DNA of 64,000 nt from Vibrio sp. SCSIO 43135 (GTDB taxonomy: Bacteria; Pseudomonadota; Gammaproteobacteria; Enterobacterales; Vibrionaceae). Made by a program: the position numbers and the translations under genes. The stretch lies in the NCBI RefSeq assembly GCF_023716665.1, contig NZ_CP071859.1, positions 496,001-560,000 of the forward strand, read 5' to 3'. A model generated the notes under the pieces. The model made no database searches. It had not been told where the DNA came from and saw nothing but the letters and a program-made list of their open reading frames with translations. Positions within the stretch are counted from its first letter, which is position 1. Each line of letters starts with the position of its first letter. Below, piece after piece: positions 9,312 to 17,368 of the stretch.

Positions 9312-10742
9312 ATGAAACCAATCCTACCTGATTACAGCGAATCTGGTGTTCTGATCATCGGTGATGTGATGCTAGATAGATACTGGTATGGCCCAACGGG
9401 GCGCATTTCGCCAGAAGCTCCAGTACCTGTAGTGAAAGTAGAGAACAATGAAGAGCGTCCCGGTGGTGCGGCAAACGTTGCGATGAATATTGCTTCCCTG
9501 GGCGGACATGCACATATCGTTGGTTTGACCGGTATGGACGAACCTGCCAAGGTTCTGACTGAAACGCTAACTTCACTGAAAGTAACGTGTGATTTTGTGG
9601 CTCTACCAAATTACCCAACCATTACTAAGCTTCGTGTCCTCAGTCGAGGTCAGCAGCTGATTCGTTTGGATTTTGAAGATAAGTTTGAAAACACAGATGC
9701 TGAATTGATTTTGTCTCGCATGGAGCAAGCGCTACCAAAGGTAAAATCCGTGATTTTGTCGGATTATGCTAAAGGGGCTCTTGAACACGTGCAGCAGTTC
9801 ATTCAAAAAGCACGTGCGGCGAACGTACCAGTTTTCATCGACCCTAAAGGCGCGGACTTTGAGCGTTATCGTGGTGCGACACTACTCACGCCAAACATGG
9901 CCGAGTTTGAACATGTAGTTGGTAAAGTGAAGTCGGATCAGGAGCTGGTTGAAAAAGGTTTAGCGCTGATTGATGAGTATGACTTTGAAGCGTTGCTTGT
10001 GACACGTAGTGAACATGGTATGACGTTGCTTCGTCGTGGTGAAGAACCGTTCCATCTACCGACTCAAGCGAAAGAAGTGTATGACGTGACTGGTGCGGGC
10101 GATACCGTTATCTCTGTACTAGCGGCTTCAGTCGCTGCGGGTAAGCCGCTCGACCAAGCGTGCGCATTAGCTAATGCAGCCGCTGGTGTGGTTGTCGGTA
10201 AACTAGGAACTTCTACGCTATCGACTATTGAACTGGCTGAAGCGATTCACGGTAGCCAAGATACCGATTATGGTGTGATTACCGAACCAGCGTTGATTGA
10301 AGCGGTGAAGCAGGCTCGCGCTAAAGGTGAAACGGTTGTTATGACCAACGGTTGTTTTGATATCTTGCATGCAGGCCATGTGTCTTACTTAAACCATGCG
10401 GCTCAACTTGGTGATAAGCTAATTGTTGCGGTTAATACTGATGAGTCAGTGAAACGATTGAAGGGACCTGGCCGACCAGTTAACCCAACCGATCGCCGCA
10501 TGGCTGTATTGGCAGGTCTTGGCGCTGTCGATTGGGTTGTTCCATTTAGTGAAGATACACCACAGCGTTTGATCTCGGAAGTATTGCCAACCATGTTAGT
10601 GAAAGGTGGTGATTACAAGCCAGAAGAGATTGCAGGCGGTAAAGAAGTGATAGCTGCGGGCGGTGAAGTGAAAGTACTTAACTTCGAAGAAGGTTGCTCA
10701 ACGACTGAAATTATCGATGCCATTAAAGGTGGCCGCGGCTAG
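9312..10742 (+). CDS. hldE: Bifunctional heptose kinase / ADP-heptose synthase HldE
   Basis: A 476-residue cytoplasmic enzyme that makes ADP-heptose for the LPS inner core. The N-terminal ribokinase-fold domain (about 1-318) phosphorylates heptose 7-phosphate; visible are GGAANVAMN near the start and the catalytic-base motif GAGD with Asp264. The C-terminal cytidylyltransferase-fold domain (about 345-476) transfers the nucleotide; it shows [12 protein letters not shown] with the HxGH motif at 353-356. Length equals the E. coli enzyme. GGAG lies about 6 bases before the ATG. The gene is followed by its own hairpin terminator and then by the convergent tolC gene. Confidence 0.97.
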   Translation: MKPILPDYSESGVLIIGDVMLDRYWYGPTGRISPEAPVPVVKVENNEERPGGAANVAMNIASLGGHAHIVGLTGMDEPAKVLTETLTSLKVTCDFVALPNYPTITKLRVLSRGQQLIRLDFEDKFENTDAELILSRMEQALPKVKSVILSDYAKGALEHVQQFIQKARAANVPVFIDPKGADFERYRGATLLTPNMAEFEHVVGKVKSDQELVEKGLALIDEYDFEALLVTRSEHGMTLLRRGEEPFHLPTQAKEVYDVTGAGDTVISVLAASVAAGKPLDQACALANAAAGVVVGKLGTSTLSTIELAEAIHGSQDTDYGVITEPALIEAVKQARAKGETVVMTNGCFDILHAGHVSYLNHAAQLGDKLIVAVNTDESVKRLKGPGRPVNPTDRRMAVLAGLGAVDWVVPFSEDTPQRLISEVLPTMLVKGGDYKPEEIAGGKEVIAAGGEVKVLNFEEGCSTTEIIDAIKGGRG

Positions 10743-10772
10743 TATCGCTGTTAACACTGCTTACTATGTAAG

Positions 10773-10799
10773 AACGTCAGCGATTCGCTGGCGTTTTTG
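10773..10799 (+). terminator. hldE terminator
   Basis: Stem AACGTCAGCG / CGCTGGCGTT (one G-T pair) with a short loop and a T-run, 30 bases after the hldE stop. Confidence 0.85.
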
Positions 10800-10828
10800 T
10801 TTATGTTGATTGGTCGTATAAGACTCAA

Positions 10829-10863
10829 AACAAAAAAAGCCACTGAAGTTCAGTGGCTTTTTA
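10829..10863 (-). terminator. tolC terminator
   Basis: Read on the minus strand, AAAGCCACTGA pairs with TCAGTGGCTTT and is followed by a run of T, 20 bases after the tolC stop. The A-run on the other side lets it work in both directions. Confidence 0.9.
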
Positions 10864-10883
10864 ACTATTGATTGCGACGACGT

Positions 10884-12200
10884 TTATTGAGCTGCAGCAG
10901 CTGCTTTTAGGCCGTCATTGATATCTAGGATATCTTGCTCGTTCAGTGAGCCGACTGCTTGACGTAACTGAAGTACGCTCAAGATGTAGTTGTAACGTGC
11001 ATCAGACAAGTTCTTGTTCGCATCGTAAAGACGACGAGTTGAATCGAGTACGTCAACAATAGTACGAGTACCTACATCGAAACCAGCTTCTGTCGCTTCA
11101 AGTGCAGAGTTGGCAGAAACTACAGTTTGCTCGTAAGCACGTAGTGCACCAATAGATGCAGTGATGTTGTTGTTGAAAGCGCGAACGTCTTTTACAACGC
11201 TGCGGTAAGTCGCTTCTAGATCTTGGCTAGCAGCAACATAAGCAAATTCAGCTTGCTTAGTTTGCGATGTAATGTTGCCACCTGTATATAGAGGTACAAC
11301 TAAGTTCACACCAATGTTGAAGTCGTTGTAATCACCCTGAGAGAAGTTTTGGTCGTTGCTTTCGTCGCCATAGTTATAACCACCATCTAAAGTCAGTGAT
11401 GGTAGATGGCCTGAACTTGCAAGAGCAATGTTGTCTCGTGCCACATCTTGCGCGATACGTGCGGTCAGTAGGCTAAGATTTTTGGTTTGTGCTTCTTCCA
11501 CTAAGGCTTCTGGAGAAGAGCTGCTCTTGCTTGCTGAAAAGCGGTCAGTATCAAGTACGTAAAGGTTGGAATGTTCTTGGCCTGTGATTTCACGCAGCGA
11601 TTCGTAGCTGTTGACTAGATTGTTTTCAGCCAGTACTTCGTCAGCCAGTACGCCATCGTATTGAGCTTGTGCATCATGAACATCCGTGATCGCCGATAGG
11701 CCTACTTCAAAACGTTGTTTAGTTTGCTCAAGTTGACGGCCAACCGCAGCTTTCTCTGCGCGTACAAATTCGAGATTGTCTTGTGCACGTAGCACTTCGA
11801 AGTAAGCTTCAGAAACACGAAGAATTAGGCTTTGCTGCGCTGCTGCGTATGCAGAATCTGCTTGGCGAGCGGTTTTCTCTGCGGTGTCTAGAGTGACCCA
11901 ACTTGAACGATTATATAGCTCTTGAGAGAAGTTGATGCCAGCTGTAAGTTTGTCGCTTTCACGAGTATCAACATCACTACGGTTGATGTTATAACCAGCA
12001 GTTAAGTTTATTTGTGGTAGTAGGTCACTACGGCTAGATGTTACTGCTTCAAAAGCGGCATCACGTTGTGCTGCGGCACTGAGTAACTGAGGGTCGTTGT
12101 CTTTTGCCTGATTGTAAATATCAGCCAGAGTATCTGCCCAAACTGATGTAGATAAGCTACCGAGCGCTGCGCTGATAAATAGTGGAAGCAGTTTTTTCAT
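10884..12200 (-). CDS. tolC: Outer-membrane efflux channel TolC
   Basis: A 438-residue outer-membrane protein that forms the trimeric exit duct for drug efflux pumps and type I secretion. The signal peptide is clear (KKLLPLFISAALGSLSTSVWA, cleavage about residue 22). The mature protein shows the internal repeat of two outer-membrane-efflux domains (about 25-215 and 235-425), rich in long amphipathic helices. Each repeat ends in a comparable pattern, for example RFEVGLSAITDVHDAQ in the first and GFDVGTRTIVDVLDST in the second. It is shorter than E. coli TolC (493) because it lacks the long variable C-terminal tail. It is monocistronic, divergent from nudF across a 232-bp AT-rich spacer. Confidence 0.96.
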   Translation of the reverse strand: MKKLLPLFISAALGSLSTSVWADTLADIYNQAKDNDPQLLSAAAQRDAAFEAVTSSRSDLLPQINLTAGYNINRSDVDTRESDKLTAGINFSQELYNRSSWVTLDTAEKTARQADSAYAAAQQSLILRVSEAYFEVLRAQDNLEFVRAEKAAVGRQLEQTKQRFEVGLSAITDVHDAQAQYDGVLADEVLAENNLVNSYESLREITGQEHSNLYVLDTDRFSASKSSSSPEALVEEAQTKNLSLLTARIAQDVARDNIALASSGHLPSLTLDGGYNYGDESNDQNFSQGDYNDFNIGVNLVVPLYTGGNITSQTKQAEFAYVAASQDLEATYRSVVKDVRAFNNNITASIGALRAYEQTVVSANSALEATEAGFDVGTRTIVDVLDSTRRLYDANKNLSDARYNYILSVLQLRQAVGSLNEQDILDINDGLKAAAAAQ

Positions 12201-12393
12201 TAGTCCTATTCCTGCCTAATATATAAAGAGAATTACTGTTCAAGAGTTTAACTCATGTTGATGGCCTTTTACTCAAAACTTTGCGCTTTTTTACACATCA
12301 ATAACGTTTTGAGTAATTATTCGTAAAAACGTTAAATTAAAAATATAAGTTTTATATAAAAAGTTGAGCCATGTCCTTGGTTGTTTAGGAAAA

Positions 12394-12423
12394 CTCTGAG
12401 TAAACTATAAGATTCACTCAGAG
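12394..12423. repeat. 8-14-8 inverted repeat abutting the nudF ribosome site
   Basis: Perfect arms CTCTGAGT (12394-12401) and ACTCAGAG (12416-12423) are separated by 14 bases. The right arm overlaps the GAGAGG Shine-Dalgarno element of nudF (start 12433). As RNA it could hide the ribosome site; as DNA it could be an operator. Confidence 0.55.
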
Positions 12424-12432
12424 AGGTGCCAA

Positions 12433-13062
12433 ATGCAACAGTCTGACAACCAACAAACGCAGTTTACTGCGCAAGATGTAGAAATAATCTCAAAAGAAAC
12501 ACTGTTTAAGGGGTTCTTTAAGATGGTTAAGTATCGTTTCAAGCATCGGTTGTTCGCTGGTGGCTGGAGCTCTGCGATAGATCGAGAGATGTTTGAGCGC
12601 GGCCATGCTGCGGCAATACTGCCTTATGATCCTGTGCGTGACGAGGTGGTGATCATTGAGCAAATTCGTGTTGGTGCGTTAGAGCATAGCTCTCCATGGC
12701 AGCTTGAAATCGTCGCTGGAATTATTGATCCCGGTGAATCGGCTGAAGATGTCGTTAGGCGTGAATCTATTGAAGAAGCTGGTGTTGAAGTTGGGCGTAT
12801 TGGCAAGATTACGTCTTATTATCCTTCATCTGGTGGTTGCTCGGAAATGTTGGATGTTTTCGTTGGAGAAGTGGATGCTTCCACTGCGAAAGGAATCCAC
12901 GGGTTGGATTATGAAGGCGAAGATATTCGAGTGACAGTGATGAGCAGAGAAGAAGCTTATCAACAGGTCAAAAATGGCAAGATAGAAAATGGAGCTACCA
13001 TCATTGCATTGCAATGGTTAGAGCTGAACTATTTGGAATTAAGAGAGCAATGGCTGAATTAG
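12433..13062 (+). CDS. nudF: ADP-ribose pyrophosphatase
   Basis: A 209-residue cytoplasmic Nudix hydrolase that cleaves ADP-ribose to AMP and ribose 5-phosphate. The Nudix box is complete at residues 96-118: G96, E102, R110, E111, E114, E115, G117. The 209-residue length, the N-terminal strand-swapping segment and the position upstream of yqiB-cpdA-yqiA all match E. coli NudF. It starts the operon: its last 13 bases overlap the start of yqiB. AGAGG lies 6 bases before the ATG and is part of an inverted repeat that may affect translation. Confidence 0.96.
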   Translation: MQQSDNQQTQFTAQDVEIISKETLFKGFFKMVKYRFKHRLFAGGWSSAIDREMFERGHAAAILPYDPVRDEVVIIEQIRVGALEHSSPWQLEIVAGIIDPGESAEDVVRRESIEEAGVEVGRIGKITSYYPSSGGCSEMLDVFVGEVDASTAKGIHGLDYEGEDIRVTVMSREEAYQQVKNGKIENGATIIALQWLELNYLELREQWLN

Positions 13063-13499
13063 CAACTAAGCCGTATCACGTTGATTTATCTGAATTGATG
13101 CGTGTTTACGAGACAAACTATGCCAAACTTAACGCTTTGCTGCCTAGCCAGCCAAGTGTCGGGGATGTGCGATGCTATGAAGCGGCTTCCATGACTTATC
13201 AACTGCAAGTGGCAGAAGTCACAAAGTACACAACTTTAGTGGATATTTGTCAGAGTGATGACGTTCCAATATTTCCATTGCCAAAAATGTCTGTCAGGCT
13301 GTATCACGATGCTCGTGTGGCAGAAGTGTTTTCCAGTCATCATTTGAGCCGGGTTCAGGCGCGTTTTGACTACCCAAATAGTCAAATGGTGCAAAAGGAT
13401 GAAAAAGCACAGGTAAATCGCTTTTTAGGTGATTGGCTAACCTTTTGTTTAAAGCATGGTATTAGTCGAGCACCCTTAGATCTTAGTAAAAAATCATAG
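13050..13499 (+). CDS. yqiB: DUF1249 protein YqiB
   Basis: A 149-residue cytoplasmic protein of the DUF1249 family, function unknown. It begins inside the 3' end of nudF (13-bp overlap), suggesting translational coupling. The ATG at 13050 is favoured: AGAGAG lies just upstream, and the family N-terminus (YHVDLSELMRVYETNYAKLN) follows at once. The family's central features are visible, including the segment MSVRLYHDARVAEV and a C-terminal W-L-T-F-C-L-x-H-G. E. coli keeps the same order nudF-yqiB-cpdA. I know no reaction for it; the operon suggests a link to nucleotide or cAMP metabolism, but that is only context. Confidence 0.9.
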   Translation: MAELATKPYHVDLSELMRVYETNYAKLNALLPSQPSVGDVRCYEAASMTYQLQVAEVTKYTTLVDICQSDDVPIFPLPKMSVRLYHDARVAEVFSSHHLSRVQARFDYPNSQMVQKDEKAQVNRFLGDWLTFCLKHGISRAPLDLSKKS

Positions 13500-13521
13500 T
13501 TCGAGTTATTAGGTTTTAGTT

Positions 13522-14343
13522 TTGAAATTGTCGTCGACTGCAGAAGACACAACTAGCATTAAGTTGCTACAAATAACTGACACTCACCTGTTTGCACCCG
13601 CAGACGGGAGTCTTTTGAGTGTCCGTACGTTGGACAGTTTTCAAGCTGTTGTACGTAACGTGGTTGAACGTAGTGTTCAGTTCGATGCGATTTTAGCGAC
13701 GGGAGATATATCCCAAGATCACAGCAGTGAGTCTTATCAGCGTTTTGCTGATGGCATTGAAGAACTTCATAAGCCTTGTTTCTGGCTACCGGGAAACCAT
13801 GATTTTAAGCCGAATATGGGCAGTGTTTTTCCTTCGCAGCAAATTCACCATATTGAACACGCATTGCTTGGCGAACACTGGCAAGTTGTGATGCTCGACT
13901 CTCAAGTCGTAGGTGTACCGCATGGTCGCCTTAGTGAGCAGCAGTTAGCACTGCTGGACACTAAACTCGCAGAGTACAGTGAGCGCCATACACTGGTGTT
14001 GTTGCACCATCACCCAGTATTAGTGGGGAGTGCTTGGTTAGATCAGCACTCATTGAAGGACAGTGAAGATTTTTGGCTGGTGGTTCGCAAACACTCGAAT
14101 GTTAAAGCTGTGCTTTGTGGTCATGTTCATCAAGATATGGATGTGGATATTGAAGGGGTGAGAGTGATGGCAACACCTTCTACTTGTGTGCAGTTTAAGC
14201 CAAATTCAGATGACTTTGCGCTAGATAAGCAATCTCCTGGGTGGCGAGAGCTGGAGTTACGTTCAGACGGCGTACTTGAAACAAGTGTTGAAAGGTTACG
14301 CCCAGGTTCTTTCTTACCTGACTTTAGCGCAGATGGATACTAG
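13522..14343 (+). CDS. cpdA: 3',5'-cyclic-AMP phosphodiesterase CpdA
   Basis: A 273-residue metallophosphoesterase that hydrolyses cAMP and so lowers CRP activity. Metal-binding motifs are complete: D20-x-H22, GD at 61-62, GNHD at 91-94, then HHHP and GHVHQD further on. The start is TTG at 13522 with AGG about 8 bases upstream; no in-frame ATG lies before the first motif. The C-terminus ends in D-G-Y, like the S-E-G-Y end I recall for the E. coli protein, so it is full length. The stop codon is unusual: its TA belongs to the target site of the inserted inverted-repeat element, and its G is that element's first base. Confidence 0.95.
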   Translation: MKLSSTAEDTTSIKLLQITDTHLFAPADGSLLSVRTLDSFQAVVRNVVERSVQFDAILATGDISQDHSSESYQRFADGIEELHKPCFWLPGNHDFKPNMGSVFPSQQIHHIEHALLGEHWQVVMLDSQVVGVPHGRLSEQQLALLDTKLAEYSERHTLVLLHHHPVLVGSAWLDQHSLKDSEDFWLVVRKHSNVKAVLCGHVHQDMDVDIEGVRVMATPSTCVQFKPNSDDFALDKQSPGWRELELRSDGVLETSVERLRPGSFLPDFSADGY

Positions 14344-14606
14344 GGTCTGTTGATCTTTCGAGCTGATTTTTGCAGCACTTTGTGGGAAGTTTATACAAGG
14401 CAGAGGCTTTGATGTGTAGCTAGCCTACATGAGAAGCCGATAACGCAGTAGAAATGAACCACAAATGCTGCCCGAAGGGTTCGGTTAAAATCGTTTTATG
14501 CTTCGTTGAAGACTCTTTACTTAGAATGACTAGGCTACACAGTCTTCGCCTCGCCTAAAATGATTTTATCTCGAACAAAATTTAACCACGAAAAATCAAC
14601 AGACCC
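14343..14606. mobile_element. Non-autonomous inverted-repeat (MITE-like) element, 264 bp
   Basis: The element has 18-base terminal inverted repeats (GGGTCTGTTGATCTTTCG at 14343-14360, and the complement of GGGTCTGTTGATTTTTCG at 14589-14606; 17/18 match). It is flanked by TA on both sides (14341-14342, 14607-14608). A second, imperfect inverted repeat lies inside (arms 14486-14514 and 14541-14568, sharing TAAAATC and GAAGACT). There is no open reading frame of note, so it must have been moved by a transposase encoded elsewhere. TA duplication and terminal GGGTCTGTTGA suggest an IS5-group or IS630/mariner-type transposase; this is inference. Removing the element and one TA leaves the cpdA stop TAA two bases before the yqiA ATG. 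Confidence 0.8.
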
Positions 14607-14611
14607 TAACT

Positions 14612-15196
14612 ATGTCCAAACCTTCGCTATTGCTCTACATTCATGGTTTTAACAGCTCTCCTCAGTCACATAAAGCCAATGTTATGGCAAGCTACTGTGC
14701 TGAGTTTCGCTCAGATATCAAAGTCGTTATTCCCCAATTAGATTGTTTTCCTCAGCAAGCGGCGCAGCAGTTGCTGAAGATTGTTGAACAGCATCAAGAA
14801 AACTACAACATCGGCTTAGTGGGGAGCTCACTGGGCGGATACATGTCGACTTGGCTCAATGCTAAATTTGGTTTTCGTGCTGTGTTGGTCAACCCAGCAG
14901 TGAAGCCTTATGAATTATTGGTCGACTACCTTGGTGAGCAAGTTAATCCTTATACCAACACGCGCTATCAACTTGAAAGTAAACATATAGCTGAACTGAG
15001 GCAACTGGATGTACCGGAAATAAAATCGCCATCAGATTTTTGGTTGTTGCAGCAAACAGAAGATGAAGTTCTGGATTATCGTCAAGCGGTTGAAAAGTAT
15101 TCGTTCTCTCTGCAGACAGTAGAACAAGGCGGTGACCATAGCTTTGTCGACTTTGAGCGATTTCCTGAGCAAATCATTCAATTCCTCAAGCTCTAG
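14612..15196 (+). CDS. yqiA: Esterase YqiA, alpha/beta hydrolase
   Basis: A 194-residue small serine esterase of the UPF0227/YqiA family (E. coli YqiA hydrolyses short acyl esters). It shows the oxyanion motif YIHGFNSSP at residues 9-17, the nucleophile elbow GSSLGG at 71-76 with Ser73, a likely catalytic Asp in the TEDEVLDYR stretch, and His in GGDHSF near the C-terminus. The start ATG at 14612 lies only 5 bases beyond the end of the inserted element. The sequence before it (CAGACCCTAACT) offers no good ribosome site, so translation may have weakened since the insertion. It is followed by a weak hairpin terminator and then parE. Confidence 0.92.
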   Translation: MSKPSLLLYIHGFNSSPQSHKANVMASYCAEFRSDIKVVIPQLDCFPQQAAQQLLKIVEQHQENYNIGLVGSSLGGYMSTWLNAKFGFRAVLVNPAVKPYELLVDYLGEQVNPYTNTRYQLESKHIAELRQLDVPEIKSPSDFWLLQQTEDEVLDYRQAVEKYSFSLQTVEQGGDHSFVDFERFPEQIIQFLKL

Positions 15197-15374
15197 GCTG
15201 CTAATCTGTTTGTCACTTATGTCTCTTAGCGAGAACTGATCCAAATCATAATTAGGTTCAACATTCGCCAGTTCATTGAGGGTAGAGTCATAATTTTACT
15301 CGCAACTTACTTATCTCGCTTGACATAAGTGAGTCTGTTCCAGACTATGTTCCCCCTATAGCTTTCGCAGAAGC

Positions 15375-15400
15375 AAGCGTTGAAATGTTCAGCGTTTTTG
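15375..15400 (+). terminator. Probable terminator between yqiA and parE
   Basis: Stem CGTTGAA / TTCAGCG with a G-T pair, loop ATG, followed by TTTTTG. It lies 180 bases after yqiA and 85 before parE, within the 288-bp spacer. The rest of the spacer is AT-rich and must hold the parE promoter, which I cannot place with confidence. Confidence 0.55.
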
Positions 15401-15484
15401 TCACTTTTTAGTCTAAATTTCTAAAAGCTTTCATAAATCGTCTGCAAAGTTACAACTTAACTCTCTATTACAAATTTCCGTATT

Positions 15485-17365
15485 ATGACTGAACAATATA
15501 ATGCTGGAGCCATTGAGGTTCTTAATGGCTTAGAGCCAGTACGTCGCCGACCAGGGATGTATACGGATACAGCGCGACCGAACCACTTAGGTCAAGAAGT
15601 TATCGATAACAGTGTCGATGAAGCGCTAGCCGGACATGCCTCTAAGGTGCAAGTGATTCTCCACCCAGATCAATCTCTAGAAGTGATTGATGATGGTCGT
15701 GGTATGCCTGTCGATATTCACCCGGAAGAAAAAGTCTCGGGTGTTGAACTGATCCTTTGTAAGCTTCACGCTGGTGGTAAGTTCTCCAACAAGAATTATC
15801 AGTTTTCTGGTGGTCTACACGGGGTGGGGATTTCAGTTGTAAACGCCCTGTCCAAGCGTGTAGAAGTGACGGTTCGCCGTGATGGGCAAGTGTATGAAAT
15901 TGCATTCGAACACGGTGATAAAGTTTCTGATTTAGCGGTTACTGGTACTTGCGGACGTCGTAATCGCGGTACCAGTGTCCATTTCTGGCCAGACGCAAAG
16001 TACTTCGACTCAGCTAATTTTTCTGTTACACGCTTAGTGAATAATCTGCGTGCGAAGGCGGTACTTTGTCCTGGACTTGAAATTACCTTTACCGACAAGG
16101 TGAATGGTAAGGACTATAAATGGCACTACGAAGATGGTCTGAAAGACTATCTTGCCGAAGGCGTAAAAGGCTATACCGTTATTCCTGAAGAACCGTTTAC
16201 CGGTGAGTTTAGTGCAGAAACGGAAGCGGCTAACTGGGCTGTGATTTGGCAGCCAGAAGGCGGTGAGATGATCACCGAAAGCTACGTTAACTTAATCCCG
16301 ACCGCACAAGGTGGTACGCACGTTAATGGTCTTCGCCAAGGCTTACTTGATGCTATGCGCGAATTCTGTGAGTTCCGCAATCTACTTCCTCGTGGAGTGA
16401 AGCTAACCGGTGACGATGTGTTTGACCGATGTTCATATGTTTTGTCGGTTAAAATTCAAGACCCTCAGTTTGCAGGCCAAACCAAAGAACGTTTATCGTC
16501 ACGTCAAACCGCTGCGTTTGTCTCTGGTGTCGTGAAAGATTCGTTCAGCTTGTGGTTGAATGAAAAGCCACAACTGGCAGAGCAACTCGCTGAAGTGTGT
16601 ATTGCCAATGCGCACCGTCGTATGCGTGCCAGCAAAAAAGTTGTGCGTAAGAAAGTGGCGTCAGGCCCAGCACTACCAGGCAAGTTAACCGACTGTTCCG
16701 TACAGGACTTAAACCGAACTGAAATCTTTTTTGTTGAGGGTGACTCGGCGGGTGGCAGTGCGAAGCAAGCGCGTGATCGTGAATTCCAAGCGGTTATGCC
16801 ACTGCGTGGTAAAATCCTTAATACTTGGGAGGTGTCTGCAGACCAAGTACTTGCTTCACAGGAAGTTCACGACATTTCAGTTGCACTCGGTATCGATCCT
16901 GACAGCGATAATCTAGAAGGTCTACGTTACGGTAAGATCTGTATCCTTGCCGATGCGGACTCGGATGGTCTTCACATTGCGACTCTTCTGTGCGCGCTAT
17001 TTACTCGTCACTTCAGTGCGTTGGTGGAAGCTGGGCACATTTATGTTGCAATGCCACCTCTATATCGTATCGATTGTGGTAAAGAAGTGTTCTATGCCCT
17101 TGATGACGATGAAAAAGAAGGCATTTTAGAGCGTCTCTCTAAGAAAAAAGCCAAAATCAACGTGCAACGATTCAAAGGTCTGGGTGAGATGAACCCACTG
17201 CAGTTGCGCGAAACTACCATGGACCCGAATACTCGCCGTTTGGTTCAGCTAACTATCGACGATAACGAAGCAACCATGGAAATGATGGACATGTTGTTAG
17301 GTAAGAAACGTGCGGATGATCGCCGTTCTTGGCTACAAAACAACGGTGATATGGCTGAGGTTTAA
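15485..17365 (+). CDS. parE: DNA topoisomerase IV subunit B
   Basis: A 626-residue ATPase subunit of topoisomerase IV, which decatenates daughter chromosomes. The N-terminal GHKL ATPase domain shows the Bergerat motifs (DNSVDEALAGHA, then DDGRGMPVD and GGLHGVGISVVNAL). A transducer domain follows. The C-terminal TOPRIM region has EGDSAGGSAKQARDREFQ, PLRGKILN and the metal-binding DADSDGLH. Length fits E. coli ParE (630), and the lack of the GyrB-specific insertion excludes gyrB. parC begins 3 bp after the stop, so the two subunits are cotranscribed. Confidence 0.98.
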   Translation: MTEQYNAGAIEVLNGLEPVRRRPGMYTDTARPNHLGQEVIDNSVDEALAGHASKVQVILHPDQSLEVIDDGRGMPVDIHPEEKVSGVELILCKLHAGGKFSNKNYQFSGGLHGVGISVVNALSKRVEVTVRRDGQVYEIAFEHGDKVSDLAVTGTCGRRNRGTSVHFWPDAKYFDSANFSVTRLVNNLRAKAVLCPGLEITFTDKVNGKDYKWHYEDGLKDYLAEGVKGYTVIPEEPFTGEFSAETEAANWAVIWQPEGGEMITESYVNLIPTAQGGTHVNGLRQGLLDAMREFCEFRNLLPRGVKLTGDDVFDRCSYVLSVKIQDPQFAGQTKERLSSRQTAAFVSGVVKDSFSLWLNEKPQLAEQLAEVCIANAHRRMRASKKVVRKKVASGPALPGKLTDCSVQDLNRTEIFFVEGDSAGGSAKQARDREFQAVMPLRGKILNTWEVSADQVLASQEVHDISVALGIDPDSDNLEGLRYGKICILADADSDGLHIATLLCALFTRHFSALVEAGHIYVAMPPLYRIDCGKEVFYALDDDEKEGILERLSKKKAKINVQRFKGLGEMNPLQLRETTMDPNTRRLVQLTIDDNEATMEMMDMLLGKKRADDRRSWLQNNGDMAEV

Positions 17366-17368
17366 CGA

